From positions 310,001-374,000 of the forward strand of contig NZ_JACHWU010000001.1 of assembly GCF_014191605.1 (NCBI RefSeq): 64,000 bases of DNA. Reading direction: 5' to 3'. The notes under the pieces are model-generated. The model was given only the letters and a program-made list of their open reading frames with translations. It was not told the DNA's origin and did not search any database. This document shows, piece by piece, positions 9,721-18,862 of this stretch (positions within the stretch are counted from its first letter, which is position 1; every line of letters begins with the position of its first letter). This DNA is from Prauserella isguenensis (GTDB taxonomy: Bacteria; Actinomycetota; Actinomycetes; Mycobacteriales; Pseudonocardiaceae). A program made the position numbers and the translations under genes.

Positions 9721-10419
9721 TCAGGACACGCGCCGTACGTGGAGCTGTTTCTTGTCGGAGCGGGCGACGAGCCCGGCGGCGAACAGGGCGTCGTCGGCCT
9801 CGATCCGCGCCGTGTCGTCCTTGCCGGCCTCGAACCGACGCCGCAACAGGGTGTGCTCGTCGGCGGTGAATCCGGGACGGCCGTCGACCCAGCGTTCGTA
9901 CTCGCCCGCGTGCGGATCGCCGTCGCGCCACGGCCAGTCGTGGCGCTCGAACGCGGGGCGCAGGTCGCGTTCCCGCAGGTCCTGCGCACCCGGAAGGCGC
10001 ACCGGCGCGGCGTCCTGCCGGAGGAACACGAGCGCAGGACGGTCATGGAAGACCGCCGTCGTCGTCGCCCGTTCGATCCAACCCTCGCGGCCCTCGACCT
10101 CGGACTCCACATGATCGTCGAACACCCGCAGCGACAACGCCTCACGGTAGGTGTACAGCACCAACACCAGGCCGACTGCCACGCCGAGACCCGTCGTCAC
10201 CGCCACCGACCAGCCCGGCGACAAGCTCCCGAGCAGGTGCAGCCACCCGGGCGCCCCGACCGGCGTGCCGTCCAGCACGGTCGTCAGACCGCGGATCAGC
10301 GGACCGCCCGCGAACCCGAGGAGTGCACCGACCGCCACCGGCACCGCGATCACGAGCGCCGGGATCGTTGCCGGGATGTGGACGTCGGTGCCGGATTTGT
10401 CCGCGGATGCACTGGTCAC
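9721..10419 (-). CDS. Conserved two-TM membrane protein (YqeB-like)
   Basis: This 232-residue protein has two hydrophobic segments (about 17-45 and 68-92, ending VGLVLVLYTYR) followed by a soluble domain of about 140 residues with EGREGWIERATTTAVFHD. It resembles actinobacterial membrane proteins annotated YqeB, a resemblance recalled rather than searched. Function is unknown. It is divergent from the glutaredoxin gene, with about 100 bp between the starts. Confidence 0.7.
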   Translation of the reverse strand: MTSASADKSGTDVHIPATIPALVIAVPVAVGALLGFAGGPLIRGLTTVLDGTPVGAPGWLHLLGSLSPGWSVAVTTGLGVAVGLVLVLYTYREALSLRVFDDHVESEVEGREGWIERATTTAVFHDRPALVFLRQDAAPVRLPGAQDLRERDLRPAFERHDWPWRDGDPHAGEYERWVDGRPGFTADEHTLLRRRFEAGKDDTARIEADDALFAAGLVARSDKKQLHVRRVS

Positions 10420-10525
10420 ACGCAGGAGAGTGCCAGACGCGTCCCGTATCGCGAGGTGGTGACCGTGGGTGGGTCTTCACCGGGCTGGACGACGGGGCAC
10501 GACGGGTGGGAGCGAGGATGAAGGC

Positions 10526-10759
10526 ATGCACCACGTCACCGTCATGACGCGCGCGGGCTGTCAGGCCTGCGAGACCGCCGAGGCCGACGTCGCCCGAATC
10601 TGCGAGGAGCTGGGCGCGACGTGGTTGGCCGTCGACGTCGACGCCGACCCTGAGGACCGGGCCGAGTACGGCGACCGTGTCCCGGTGCTGCTGGTCGACG
10701 GCGACGAACACGGGTACTGGCGGGTCGAGGAGGACCGGCTCCGCGCCGCCCTGAGTTGA
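10526..10759 (+). CDS. Glutaredoxin-like thioredoxin-fold protein
   Basis: This 77-residue protein has an N-terminal strand HHVTVMTRAGCQACETA with a CxxC active site, and the cis-proline motif VPVLLVDG. It fits the small actinobacterial glutaredoxin next to hemA (Rv0508-like). Its likely role is disulfide reduction in the cytosol, with an unknown partner. The frame is open from 10469, but ATG 10526 gives the natural domain edge; a GAGGATG purine stretch precedes it. It stands alone and converges on the acyl-CoA ligase. Confidence 0.85.
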   Translation: MHHVTVMTRAGCQACETAEADVARICEELGATWLAVDVDADPEDRAEYGDRVPVLLVDGDEHGYWRVEEDRLRAALS

Positions 10760-10800
10760 CGCATCCGGTGTCGCCGCGCGCCGCGCCATGCGTGTCCGAG

Positions 10801-10834
10801 TGCAGGACACGCGCGTTCGGGTGCAGGACACGCG
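10801..10834. repeat. Two-unit 21-bp repeat (array 3)
   Basis: TGCAGGACACGCG occurs at 10801 and 10822, exactly 21 bp apart, with a partial CGTGTCC unit just before. It lies between the 3' ends of the glutaredoxin and acyl-CoA ligase genes and belongs to the GCAGGACACG variant of the 21-bp family. Confidence 0.75.
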
Positions 10835-10861
10835 AACGCTGCGGAAGCCGCAACCGGCGGG

Positions 10862-12565
10862 TCACGTACGGAGCTGCACCCTGCGCAGTTTTCCGATCGC
10901 GGTGTGCGGCAGCTCGTCGGCGAACTCCACGGTCGACGGCACCTTGTAGCGCGCCAGCCTGGCCTCGCAGACGTCGATGACCTGCTGCTCCGACAGCGAC
11001 GCACCGGACTCGGGTCGCACGACGGCGCGCACCGATTCGCCGGTGCGGTCGTCGAGCACGCCGACGACCGCCGCCTCGGCGACCCCCGGCAGCGTCAGGA
11101 TCGCGTCCTCGACCTCTCGCGGGTAGACGTTGAATCCGTTGACGATGATCAGGTCGTTGGCGCGGTCGACGAGGTGCAGGTCGCCGTCGGTGTCGACGTA
11201 GCCGACGTCGCCGGTGCGGTACCAGCCGTCGGCGTCCGGGCCGTGGGCGCCGTCTGGCCAGTAGCCGCTGAACAGGTTGGCACCGCGGATGGAGACGAGC
11301 CCGGTGAGGCCGATGTCGTCGCCGAACGCGTCGTCGGGGTCGGCGGGGTCGAGCGGTGCGTGTGCCGGAGAGCCGTCGCTGTCGACGAGGCGCAGCTCGA
11401 TCCCGGGCAGCGCCCTGCCGACGGAACCTGCCTTCGGCTGGCCTGTGACCAGGGTGGACGTGACGACGGGTGCCGCTTCGGTGAGGCCGTATCCCTCGTA
11501 GACGGCCTGCCCGGTGGCGTCGGTGATGGCGTTCAGCACGCGCGGGTGCAGCGGCGCGGCGCCGGACATGAAGATGCCCACGGTGGCGAGCGCGTCAGCG
11601 AGCTCGTCGGCGGACCTGGTCGCGAGGTCGGTGTACATCGCGGGCACGCCGACGACGGTGGTGATCGCGTGGGTGCGGCACGCGTGCAACGTGTCGCGGG
11701 CGTCGAACCGCTGAGCGAGCACGACGGTGGCGGCGGTCGCAGTGGGCAGGAGTAGTCCGGGACCGAGGCCGTAAATGTGGTGGAGCGGGACGGCCAGCAG
11801 CGTGCGATCGGGGCGCTCGTCGGCGGGCATGACACCCGCGAACTGGCGCACGTTCGCCAGCAGCGCCCGATGCGACAGCATCACGCCGCGTGCGGGACCG
11901 CTCGTGCCCGACGTGTAGAAGATCGCGGCGATGTCCTCGCCACCTGCTCCCGCCTCGTCATCCGGGGAGCTGCCGTCCGCTGAGCCGCCATCCTGGGATC
12001 CGTCATCGCCGGACTCGCTATCGCTGGGTCCGACGTCGCTGGGTCCGACGTCGCTGGATCCGTCGCCCGAGGGCCGGTCGTCCGAGGCTCCACCGGCTCG
12101 GGAGCCACCGCCCCGGGACACCTGGTCAGACGACGCTTCCCGGTGGTCGGGGTCCGGGTGGTCGAGGTCCGGGACGAGAGCGGAAACGTCACCGAGGTCG
12201 TCGTGAGCGACGAGCAGGCGGGCGCCGCAGGCGGTGATGAGGTCGCAGACTTCGGCGTCCGGGGCGGTGGGCGAGAGCGGAACCGCGATCGCACCGGACC
12301 GGAACACGGCGAACAGGCCGATGACGAGTTCTGCACAGGTCGGCAGCCGCAGCGCGACGCGGTCACCGGGCCGCACGCCGGCGTCGCGGATCCGGCGGGC
12401 GAACGCCGTCGTCGCGTTGTCGACGTCGATCCACGTCAGCGCGGCCCCCGAGGCGGTGTCGATGATCCCGTCGGCCAGCGGTCGCCTCCGCGCAGCGGCC
12501 GTGACGAGATCGGCGACGTTCTCGCCGGGCGCTCCCGGCCTCGCTACCTCCGTGTTCGCTGCCAT
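10862..12565 (-). CDS. AMP-binding acyl-CoA synthetase with a repetitive insertion
   Basis: This 567-residue ANL-family enzyme is expected to adenylate a carboxylic acid and transfer it to CoA. It shows the P-loop YTSGTSGPARG (the usual lysine is arginine), the gate region YEGYGLTEAAP, the hinge YRTGDVGYVD, and the catalytic lysine in TAIGKLRR near the C-terminus. Between about residues 147 and 205 the N-domain is interrupted by a Ser/Asp/Gly-rich stretch with repeats such as SSDVGPSDVGPSD, encoded partly by 15-bp direct repeats (12021, 12036, 12051). Without it the length matches ordinary fatty-acid CoA ligases. Substrate is unknown. It is divergent from the sigma factor gene. Confidence 0.88.
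   Translation of the reverse strand: MAANTEVARPGAPGENVADLVTAAARRRPLADGIIDTASGAALTWIDVDNATTAFARRIRDAGVRPGDRVALRLPTCAELVIGLFAVFRSGAIAVPLSPTAPDAEVCDLITACGARLLVAHDDLGDVSALVPDLDHPDPDHREASSDQVSRGGGSRAGGASDDRPSGDGSSDVGPSDVGPSDSESGDDGSQDGGSADGSSPDDEAGAGGEDIAAIFYTSGTSGPARGVMLSHRALLANVRQFAGVMPADERPDRTLLAVPLHHIYGLGPGLLLPTATAATVVLAQRFDARDTLHACRTHAITTVVGVPAMYTDLATRSADELADALATVGIFMSGAAPLHPRVLNAITDATGQAVYEGYGLTEAAPVVTSTLVTGQPKAGSVGRALPGIELRLVDSDGSPAHAPLDPADPDDAFGDDIGLTGLVSIRGANLFSGYWPDGAHGPDADGWYRTGDVGYVDTDGDLHLVDRANDLIIVNGFNVYPREVEDAILTLPGVAEAAVVGVLDDRTGESVRAVVRPESGASLSEQQVIDVCEARLARYKVPSTVEFADELPHTAIGKLRRVQLRT
12006..12065. repeat. 15-bp in-frame repeats inside the acyl-CoA ligase gene
   Basis: TCGCTGGGTCCGACG at 12021 and 12036, then TCGCTGGATCCGTCG at 12051, repeat every 15 bp, with decayed copies on both sides. 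They encode the Ser/Asp/Gly/Pro insertion in the adenylation domain. Confidence 0.75.
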
Positions 12566-12768
12566 GCGCGGACCTCCTCATCCCCCCGCCCAGTGTGCCC
12601 GCGAAGTCCGCGCGTCATAACGGCCGAACGGCAGCGTCTCCCGATTGCAACGAGGACACCACTACCTACTAGGCGGTAGCTACGCGTATGCTCCCGTGAC
12701 GACGTAGTGGCGGTGATCACTCCGATCACGCGAATGTCCGGGAACGGCCCCGGAGGAGGTGCAACACG

Positions 12769-13428
12769 ATGAGCCTGCCAATCGCTGTTGCTGCTGGTCC
12801 AGCACGCGCCCCGCTGTATGCCGTACCCGACCCCGCGCCGGCCGCACCCGATCCGACGGCCGAGGGCTGGGATCTCGTGCATGCCGCGCAGGGCGGCGAC
12901 CGGGCGGCGTTCGGGCGGCTCTACGACCGCTACGTCGACGGCGTGTACCGCTATGTCCTCCTGCGAGTGGGGGACCGACACCTGGCCGAGGACGTCACGA
13001 GCGAGACGTTCCTGCGCGCCCTGCGGCGGATCACGTCGATCAGCTATCAGGGCCGCGACGTCGGCGCCTGGTTCACCACGATCGCCCGCAATCTGGTGCT
13101 CGACCACGTGAAGTCGAGCCGGTTCCGGCTCGAGGTCGTCACCGACGAGATCGCCGACCCCACGACGCCCGGCGCCGCGGTGGCGGGTGCCGCGGGGTCT
13201 CTGGGACCGGAGCAGCAGGTGATCAGCCGCGACACAGGCGACGAACTCGTCCGTTGCATCAGCGACCTCGGCGACGACCAGCGCGAATGCGTGATTCTGC
13301 GGTTCATCCAGGGCTATTCGGTGGCCGAGACCGCCCGGATCATGGACCGGGGTGAGGGCGCGGTGAAGGCGCTGCAACACCGAGCGATCCGCAGGCTGGC
13401 GAAGCTGCTACCGGACACGCTCCGCTGA
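12769..13428 (+). CDS. ECF sigma factor, BldN-like
   Basis: This 219-residue sigma-70 family ECF protein has region 2 (GRLYDRYVDGVYRYVLLRVG, EDVTSETFLRALRRI, GAWFTTIARNLVLDH) and region 4 (DDQRECVILRFIQGYSVAETARIM, AVKALQHRAIRRLAKLL). The segment SISYQGRDVGAWF and the linker are characteristic of BldN, which controls aerial hypha genes in Streptomyces. The 40-residue Ala/Pro-rich N-terminus is weakly conserved. A GGAGGAGG ribosome site precedes ATG 12769. The RsbN-like anti-sigma gene follows 177 bp downstream. The developmental role here is inferred from the pair. Confidence 0.9.
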   Translation: MSLPIAVAAGPARAPLYAVPDPAPAAPDPTAEGWDLVHAAQGGDRAAFGRLYDRYVDGVYRYVLLRVGDRHLAEDVTSETFLRALRRITSISYQGRDVGAWFTTIARNLVLDHVKSSRFRLEVVTDEIADPTTPGAAVAGAAGSLGPEQQVISRDTGDELVRCISDLGDDQRECVILRFIQGYSVAETARIMDRGEGAVKALQHRAIRRLAKLLPDTLR

Positions 13429-13457
13429 CACCCGCGTTCCACTGACACCCGCGTTCC
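13426..13457. repeat. 17-bp direct repeat starting at the sigma-factor stop codon
   Basis: TGACACCCGCGTTCC occurs at 13426, where TGA is the stop codon, and again at 13443. It resembles the start of array 6 (37688), where TGACACCCGTGTTGC also begins at a stop codon. Confidence 0.6.
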
Positions 13458-13605
13458 GGCACTGGTCAGGCCACTGGCTGTAACGCGCGCCACCCACAGA
13501 GTGGACACCCCGTAACCGATACAGCTCCGGCGTCGTTGTCCCCGCAGACACATCGAGACGTCCTGGGCCGGCCACGCGGCCGGCGAGCTGGGAGGCGTTG
13601 CCACC

Positions 13606-14961
13606 GTGGAGCCTCCACGAATCCCGCGGTCACTGCGCGTGCGGCGATCCCGCGCCTCCCCTGACGCGGACGAACGCTTCGCACGCGCCGTCGAGGCGGG
13701 CGAGGTCGGTCGCAGCGGCGAGTTCGCCGACGAGTTGGCGGTCGTCGCCGCTCTGCGCGACCTGGGCAACCGTGGCGCCGGCACGGCCGATCCGGACACC
13801 GTCGAGCACGGCACGGGAGTACGGGGCGGAGTCGCGCCAAGCGACGAGCGAGACGGCTCGCTCACCCCGGCGGCCCGGATGCGCATCACCGACCGCGTGC
13901 TCGCACCCCATCCCCAGGCACCCGCTCCCCAGACCCCGGACACCGAGCCGGGCACCGCACCGAGCCCGGCCGCGCTGCGCACCGTCGAAGGGGACCCGGC
14001 CGTCGAGCGGACGGCCGGCCCGCGGCCGGAATCACGGCCGGAGCCGCGGCCGACCGGCGACGGGCCCGGGCCACGTCGTCGCCGGACACACGCCGTCGCG
14101 GCGGGGGCCGCGGCACTGGTCGCCGTCGGTGCCGTGGCGCTCGGCGCGGCCGACGACGCCAGACCCGGCGAGTCGCTCTACGCCCTGAAACAGCTGCACG
14201 AGGGTGCCTCGCTGGCCATGACGTTTGACGACGAGGCCCGCGCGTTCCACCAGCTCGGCTACGCCTCCGACCGGATCACCGAGTTGCGGTCGCTGGCCGA
14301 CGACGGCGCCCTCGACCGTCCTGCACTGCACGCCGGGCTCGCCGACTTCACCGACGGCACGCGTTCGGCGGTCGCGGAGCTGACCACGCTCGCCACGACG
14401 TCGGGTGGCGAGCAGCTCGACCGGATCCGCACGTGGGCGAGCGATCAGGCGGCGCGGATCGCCCCGCTCCCGGACGCCGCCGAGGAGACGGAGCTGCTGT
14501 CGCGCGTCGAGCGGCGGGCCCTGGCCCTCGACGAGCGCATGTCATGCCTGCGGATCACGTCGGGCGACGCGGACGACCTGGGCGTGCTGCCCACGACGGG
14601 CACCTGCCGTACCGCTCCGCAGGCAGGAGCCTCCGACGAGCCGTCGCCGGTCCCGCCACCGGACGACGACCCGGGCTCCGACGACGAACGGCCGGGCGAC
14701 CTCCACTCCGGTGACGACCCGGCCACGCTCGTCGGGTCCGACCCGGAGCACGTCGGCGAACCCTCGGACGTCGCCACTCCGGTGCACGCGACCCCACCGT
14801 GGACACCGGCCTCCCGGGTTCCCTCGGCACACGTCGTGCGCGCCGTGCCCGAGCCGCCGACCGGGCCGCGCCTGCCGGACGAACGGCCGCGGCCACCCGG
14901 GGAGTTGTCCCTGTCGACGATCCTCGCCGGCATCACCGGCCTGGACTCGCCCCACCGCTGA
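13606..14961 (+). CDS. RsbN-like membrane anti-sigma factor (DUF5667)
   Basis: This 451-residue protein has a cytoplasmic N-terminal part with the sigma-like start (DERFARAVEAGEVG), a long variable linker, one membrane segment near residues 163-183 (THAVAAGAAALVAVGAVAL), and an extracytoplasmic DUF5667 domain beginning PGESLYALKQLHEG. The C-terminal 130 residues are Pro/Asp-rich and disordered. This layout fits RsbN, the anti-sigma factor of BldN. GTG 13606 is preceded by GGGAGG. It probably holds the sigma factor at the membrane until an external or developmental signal releases it. Confidence 0.82.
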   Translation: MEPPRIPRSLRVRRSRASPDADERFARAVEAGEVGRSGEFADELAVVAALRDLGNRGAGTADPDTVEHGTGVRGGVAPSDERDGSLTPAARMRITDRVLAPHPQAPAPQTPDTEPGTAPSPAALRTVEGDPAVERTAGPRPESRPEPRPTGDGPGPRRRRTHAVAAGAAALVAVGAVALGAADDARPGESLYALKQLHEGASLAMTFDDEARAFHQLGYASDRITELRSLADDGALDRPALHAGLADFTDGTRSAVAELTTLATTSGGEQLDRIRTWASDQAARIAPLPDAAEETELLSRVERRALALDERMSCLRITSGDADDLGVLPTTGTCRTAPQAGASDEPSPVPPPDDDPGSDDERPGDLHSGDDPATLVGSDPEHVGEPSDVATPVHATPPWTPASRVPSAHVVRAVPEPPTGPRLPDERPRPPGELSLSTILAGITGLDSPHR

Positions 14962-15086
14962 CGACCGAGCGGAGTAGTCCTGTAGCCCGTGGTGAGCACC
15001 GGAGAGCACTACGCGACCAACCGTTATCCTGACTACTTCAGTGCACAGCCAGGTGAAGGCCGAACTCGACCGTGGAGGCGGTGTGC

Positions 15087-16181
15087 GTGGCGCTGTGGCG
15101 GGCCCGCAGTAAGAAACAGGAACGCGAACGGCTCGCTGCCCTGGCAGGTGAGGCGTCGGCGGACGCTGCCGTGGCGATGGAGGCCGAAGCCGCGCAGGCC
15201 GAAGCGGACGCCGCTCAGGCGGAAGCCGGCGCAGCACAGGCCGATGGTGCGCAGCAGCCCGGGAGCACCGCTCCGGACGCCGCGAGCACCGGTACGGCCG
15301 TCGCCGAACCGCTCGACGTCGGCGACACCGAACGTGCGGACGAGTCCGACATCACCGGCAGGCTCGACACGACCGGCGCCGTCGACGTCGACGAGGCTCC
15401 CCCTCCGCCACCCGCGCCGCCGGACCTGACCGCCGCGGCGTTCTTCGACGTCGACAACACCATGATGGTCGGCGCATCGATCTTCCACTTCGCCCGCGGA
15501 CTGGCCTCACGGAAGTACTTCACGGCGTCCGACCTCGCCGGGTTCGCGATGCAGCAGCTGCGGTTCCGTGTCGGCGGCAAGGAGGGCAACGTCGACGGCA
15601 TCCGCGAACAGGGGCTGTCGTTCGTCGCCGGGGCCACCGTCGAGCAGCTGACGGAGGTCGGCGAGGACATCTACGACGAGCTCATGGCCGACAAGATCTG
15701 GGCGGGCACGCGAGCGCTGGCGCAGATGCACCTGGATGCCGGCCAGCGGGTCTGGCTCGTCACGGCGACGCCCGTCGAGCTGGCGGCGATCATCGCGCGG
15801 CGCCTCGGGCTGACGGGCGCATTGGGCACGGTCGCCGAGAGCGTCGACGGCGTGTACACCGGACGGCTGGTCGGGGACCTGCTGCACGGCCGGGCGAAGG
15901 CCCACGCGGTACGCGCCCTCGCCGCGCGAGAAGGGCTGAACCTGCGGCGGTGCACGGCCTACTCGGACTCTCAGAACGACGTGCCGATGCTGTCCGTGGT
16001 CGGCACCGCGGTGGCAGTCAACCCCGACGCCGACCTGCGTGACACGGCGCGTGCCCGAGGCTGGGAGATCCGCGATTTCCGCACGGGCCGCAAGGCCGCG
16101 AAGATCGGCGTCCCGTCGGTGCTCGGCGCTGGCGCGGTCGCCGGTGCGGTCGCGGGCGCCGTCGCCCACCGCCGCCGCTGA
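15087..16181 (+). CDS. HAD-IB family phosphatase (SerB1-like)
   Basis: This protein of about 364 residues has the HAD catalytic motif FFDVDNTMM (nucleophile Asp in DxDxT), motif [12 protein letters not shown], and motif III lysine and acidic residues in HGRAKAHAV and [12 protein letters not shown]. This is the TIGR01490 HAD-IB group that includes Rv0505c. Phosphoserine is a possible but unproven substrate. The first 110 residues are Ala/Glu/Gln-rich with [17 protein letters not shown] repeats and look disordered. GTG 15087 is chosen because GGAGG lies 7 nt upstream; GTG 15072 in the same frame is the alternative. The C-terminus is hydrophobic ([18 protein letters not shown]). Confidence 0.86.
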   Translation: MALWRARSKKQERERLAALAGEASADAAVAMEAEAAQAEADAAQAEAGAAQADGAQQPGSTAPDAASTGTAVAEPLDVGDTERADESDITGRLDTTGAVDVDEAPPPPPAPPDLTAAAFFDVDNTMMVGASIFHFARGLASRKYFTASDLAGFAMQQLRFRVGGKEGNVDGIREQGLSFVAGATVEQLTEVGEDIYDELMADKIWAGTRALAQMHLDAGQRVWLVTATPVELAAIIARRLGLTGALGTVAESVDGVYTGRLVGDLLHGRAKAHAVRALAAREGLNLRRCTAYSDSQNDVPMLSVVGTAVAVNPDADLRDTARARGWEIRDFRTGRKAAKIGVPSVLGAGAVAGAVAGAVAHRRR

Positions 16182-16216
16182 TCCCGGACCGTCACTCCGT
16201 CACACCGGTAATCGCC

Positions 16217-16259
16217 TCTCGCGGTGCGGCTCGTGGGGGCCGCTCACTGCACCGCGAGA
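16217..16259. terminator. Convergent-gene hairpin terminator
   Basis: An 11-bp stem (TCTCGCGGTGC at 16217-16227, complement at 16249-16259) extends outward with mismatches (GGTAA/TTACC). It lies between the HAD gene and the acyltransferase gene, which converge. Confidence 0.7.
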
Positions 16260-16275
16260 TGGTTACCGAGGCTCG

Positions 16276-17286
16276 TCAGCCGCTGAAGATGTTGCGACGG
16301 CGGGCGAGGCGGCGGTAGAGCATCTGCTGGATCGCCTCGCGCACCTGGTCGTTGAGGTTGAACACGCGCATCGGGTCGTCGGCGGCCTCGGGCTCGTAGG
16401 CGTCGGTCAGGATCGGCTCGCCGAACTCGATCGTCCACTTCGTCGGCAACGGCACGGCCCCGAGCGGCCCGAGCAGCGGGAAGAACGGCGTCACGGGGAA
16501 ATACGGCAGCCCGAGTAACCTGGCGAGGGGCTTGATGTCGCCGATCTTCGGATAGATCTCCTCGGCGCCGACCACGGCGACCGGAATGATCGGCACCCCG
16601 GCACGGATCGCCGCCGACGCGAAACCCCCGCGGCCGAACCGCTGCAGCTTGTACCGCGCCGAGAACGGCTTGCCGACACCCTTGAACCCCTCCGGCCACA
16701 CCCCGACGAGCTCGCCCGCGCGCAGCAGCCGTTCCGCGTCGGGGTTGCACGCCAGCGTCTGCCCCGACTTGCGCGCGAGCGTGCCCAGCACCGGCGTCTT
16801 GAACACCAGGTCGGCGCCGAGCATGCGCAGGTGCCGCCGCTGCGGATGCTGTTCGTGGACGGCCAGCGCGGTCATGATCGAGTCGATGGGCAGCACGCCG
16901 GAGTGGTTGCCGACCAGCAGCGCTCCGCCGTCGGCGGGCAGGTGCCCGGCGCCCACTGCGCCGACGCGGAACCACTTGTCGTACAGCAGCTTCAGCGGCG
17001 GCAGCACGAGCGTGTCGGTCAGTTCGGGGTCGAAGCCGAACTCGTCGACGTCGTAGTCCCCGGTGAGCCGGTTCCGCAGGAACGTCAGCAGCCGGTCCAG
17101 CGACACGCCCCCGCCGGCGGCACCGGAGTCCCCGGCCGAGTCCGGCGCGGACGAGGTGGGCAGTTCGACGACGGAGGCGTGCCGGTCGGCGTCGTCCGGA
17201 TCGCCCGCCGCGGCGCGCGCGGAAGCGCCACCGGGTGATCCGTCCCGGTGCAGCCGGATGACCTGTGCCGACGACCCGCTCGTCAT
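16276..17286 (-). CDS. 1-acylglycerol-phosphate acyltransferase-like protein (PlsC family)
   Basis: This 336-residue protein has the LPLAT motif with catalytic histidine and aspartate in GNHSGVLPID, and the second block VGVWPEGFKG. Such enzymes transfer an acyl chain to a lysophospholipid or related acceptor at the membrane. The first 80 residues are low-complexity. It corresponds by context to Rv0502. It lies 12 bp downstream of the SDR gene in the same direction, so the two are almost certainly co-transcribed. Confidence 0.86.
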   Translation of the reverse strand: MTSGSSAQVIRLHRDGSPGGASARAAAGDPDDADRHASVVELPTSSAPDSAGDSGAAGGGVSLDRLLTFLRNRLTGDYDVDEFGFDPELTDTLVLPPLKLLYDKWFRVGAVGAGHLPADGGALLVGNHSGVLPIDSIMTALAVHEQHPQRRHLRMLGADLVFKTPVLGTLARKSGQTLACNPDAERLLRAGELVGVWPEGFKGVGKPFSARYKLQRFGRGGFASAAIRAGVPIIPVAVVGAEEIYPKIGDIKPLARLLGLPYFPVTPFFPLLGPLGAVPLPTKWTIEFGEPILTDAYEPEAADDPMRVFNLNDQVREAIQQMLYRRLARRRNIFSG

Positions 17287-17298
17287 ACCCGTTTCCTC

Positions 17299-18330
17299 CT
17301 ACCGTCTGCCCACCGCTGCGAGCGCGCCCGCGATCCGCTCGCCGTCGACGATCGGCCGGACACCGCGTCCGGTGAGGTAGTCGTCGAACGCGTCGCGGGT
17401 GCTCCAGCGGGGCGTGTAACCGAAGTCGTTCTTGAGGCGGCCCGTGTCGACGACGCGGCCGAAGTTCAGCAGGCTGACCTGGTCCGCGGAGAAGTCGACG
17501 ATGCGGGCGCTGCGGAGGACCTTGCCGACCGACGGCAGCGCGGTGCGCGGCAACGGCAGTTCGATCCTGCCTGCGCGGCGGATGGCCTGGCCCAGCGTGA
17601 GCACCCCGTCGGCGGCGATGTTGTACACGCCCGGCCGGTCTTCGAGGGTCGCGTTCTCGAGGGCGGCGAGCGCGTCCGACGAGTGCAGCACCTGTAGGCG
17701 CGAGTCGAACCCGAGCACGGTCGGCACGACGGGCAGCGAGAAGTAGCGCGTGAGAACGGTGTCGACGTCGGGGCCGACGATGTTGGCGAACCGGCCCATC
17801 GTCACGGTGATGTCCGGCCTGCGGCGCATCAGGCCGCGGACGTAGCCTTCCATCTCGACGGCGTCCTTGGCGTACCCGGACGGCGACGTGGGCCCGAGTT
17901 CGGTGTCCTCGCTGAACACCGCGGGCGAACGGGCCCCGGCGCCGTACACCGCGGCCGAGGACTTGACGACGAGCTTGCGGACCAGCGGCGACTTCTGGCA
18001 TGCGGCCAGCAGCCGCATCGTGCCGATGACGTTGACCTCTTTCACGGCCACGCGCCGGGTCGGCCCGGCGGGATGCGCGTGCGTGGAGGCGTGCACGACG
18101 GTGTCGATCTTCGCCGACTCGATGATCTTCGCGATCAGCGGATTGCGGATGTCGGCACGCACGAACTCGGCGTGACCGGCCCTGCGGAGGATCTCGGGGC
18201 GGGGCGGTGACGTGTCGACACCGACGACCCGGTTCAGGTCGGGGTTGTTGCCCAGGCGCGCGAGCAGCCTGCTGCCCAGCTCTCCGGCGACACCGGTCAC
18301 GAGGACGTTGCTGGGCGGCATAGGCGGCAT
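17299..18330 (-). CDS. NAD-dependent epimerase/dehydratase-like SDR
   Basis: This protein of about 343 residues is an extended short-chain dehydrogenase with the nucleotide-binding motif VTGVAGELGSRLL, the active-site serine region KSSAAVYGAG, and the YAKDAVEMEG catalytic Tyr-x3-Lys-like segment. It corresponds by context to Rv0501 (annotated GalE2), but a true UDP-galactose epimerase role is not supported by position. ATG 18330 (MPPMPPSNVLVTG) follows an AGGGGG ribosome site; the frame is open to 18381. Confidence 0.84.
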   Translation of the reverse strand: MPPMPPSNVLVTGVAGELGSRLLARLGNNPDLNRVVGVDTSPPRPEILRRAGHAEFVRADIRNPLIAKIIESAKIDTVVHASTHAHPAGPTRRVAVKEVNVIGTMRLLAACQKSPLVRKLVVKSSAAVYGAGARSPAVFSEDTELGPTSPSGYAKDAVEMEGYVRGLMRRRPDITVTMGRFANIVGPDVDTVLTRYFSLPVVPTVLGFDSRLQVLHSSDALAALENATLEDRPGVYNIAADGVLTLGQAIRRAGRIELPLPRTALPSVGKVLRSARIVDFSADQVSLLNFGRVVDTGRLKNDFGYTPRWSTRDAFDDYLTGRGVRPIVDGERIAGALAAVGRR

Positions 18331-18432
18331 CGAACCCCCTGGGTACGGCTGGCGCTGACACCGAGAGTTCGGCGTCGACACTGATCGTACGCGCCGGGTG
18401 CGCCGCCGCGGAGGCCGCTTACACGCAATTCA

Positions 18433-18459
18433 CGAGCCCGACCGCGGAGGCCGGGCTCG
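18433..18459. terminator. Second hairpin downstream of bS22
   Basis: CGAGCCCG and CGGGCTCG form an 8-bp stem with an 11-nt loop, about 100 bp downstream of the bS22 stop on the minus strand. It may be a backup terminator before the SDR gene. Confidence 0.5.
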
Positions 18460-18502
18460 CATTCGTTTCAGGAGGTGCCTTTTCGGGCGCACCCCCGGCC
18501 GA

Positions 18503-18540
18503 CCCGCGCGTCCGTCCGGGTGAACCGGCGGACGCGCGGG
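18503..18540 (-). terminator. Terminator of the bS22 gene
   Basis: A perfect 12-bp stem (CCCGCGCGTCCG, complement at 18529-18540) starts 16 bp after the bS22 stop codon, reading on the minus strand. Confidence 0.72.
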
Positions 18541-18556
18541 GGCGGAGTCCCCGGGC

Positions 18557-18658
18557 TTACTTGCCCTGCTTGCGACGCTGGACGCGCGTGCGGCGCAGAA
18601 GCTTGCGGTGCTTCTTCTTGGACATACGCTTGCGGCGCTTCTTGATGACCGAGCCCAC
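18557..18658 (-). CDS. 30S ribosomal protein bS22 (AURKAIP1/COX24-like)
   Basis: This 33-residue, very basic protein ([18 protein letters not shown], then [14 protein letters not shown]) is nearly identical to the actinobacterial small-subunit protein bS22 (Rv0500B), a peptide that binds 16S rRNA near the decoding region. The GTG start at 18658 is set by a perfect AAGGAG 5 nt upstream. The longer frame to 18748 has no support. It is encoded between the BldC-like regulator and the SDR gene, the order seen in mycobacteria. Confidence 0.95.
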   Translation of the reverse strand: MGSVIKKRRKRMSKKKHRKLLRRTRVQRRKQGK

Positions 18659-18862
18659 AGGAACTCCTTCAACCGATAGATCGTGACGATGCGCGGGCGC
18701 CTCACGGACGCGGCCACCACGACGATGTCGCGCCGGCCTGCGAGTCACCTCCCGTACGCGACGGGTGCCGCGGAACGTGACTCCTGCGTGGGGCGACCAC
18801 GCGCACGGCCTACCAGGTTACCCGGGGCTTGCCTCGGGATTTCGAGCCGGTCCTCTCCGGGC

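Noticed and set aside
16244-18361. A 705-residue minus-strand frame
   Set aside because: Arg/Gly-rich antiphase shadow of the PlsC and SDR genes, both of which have clear catalytic motifs.
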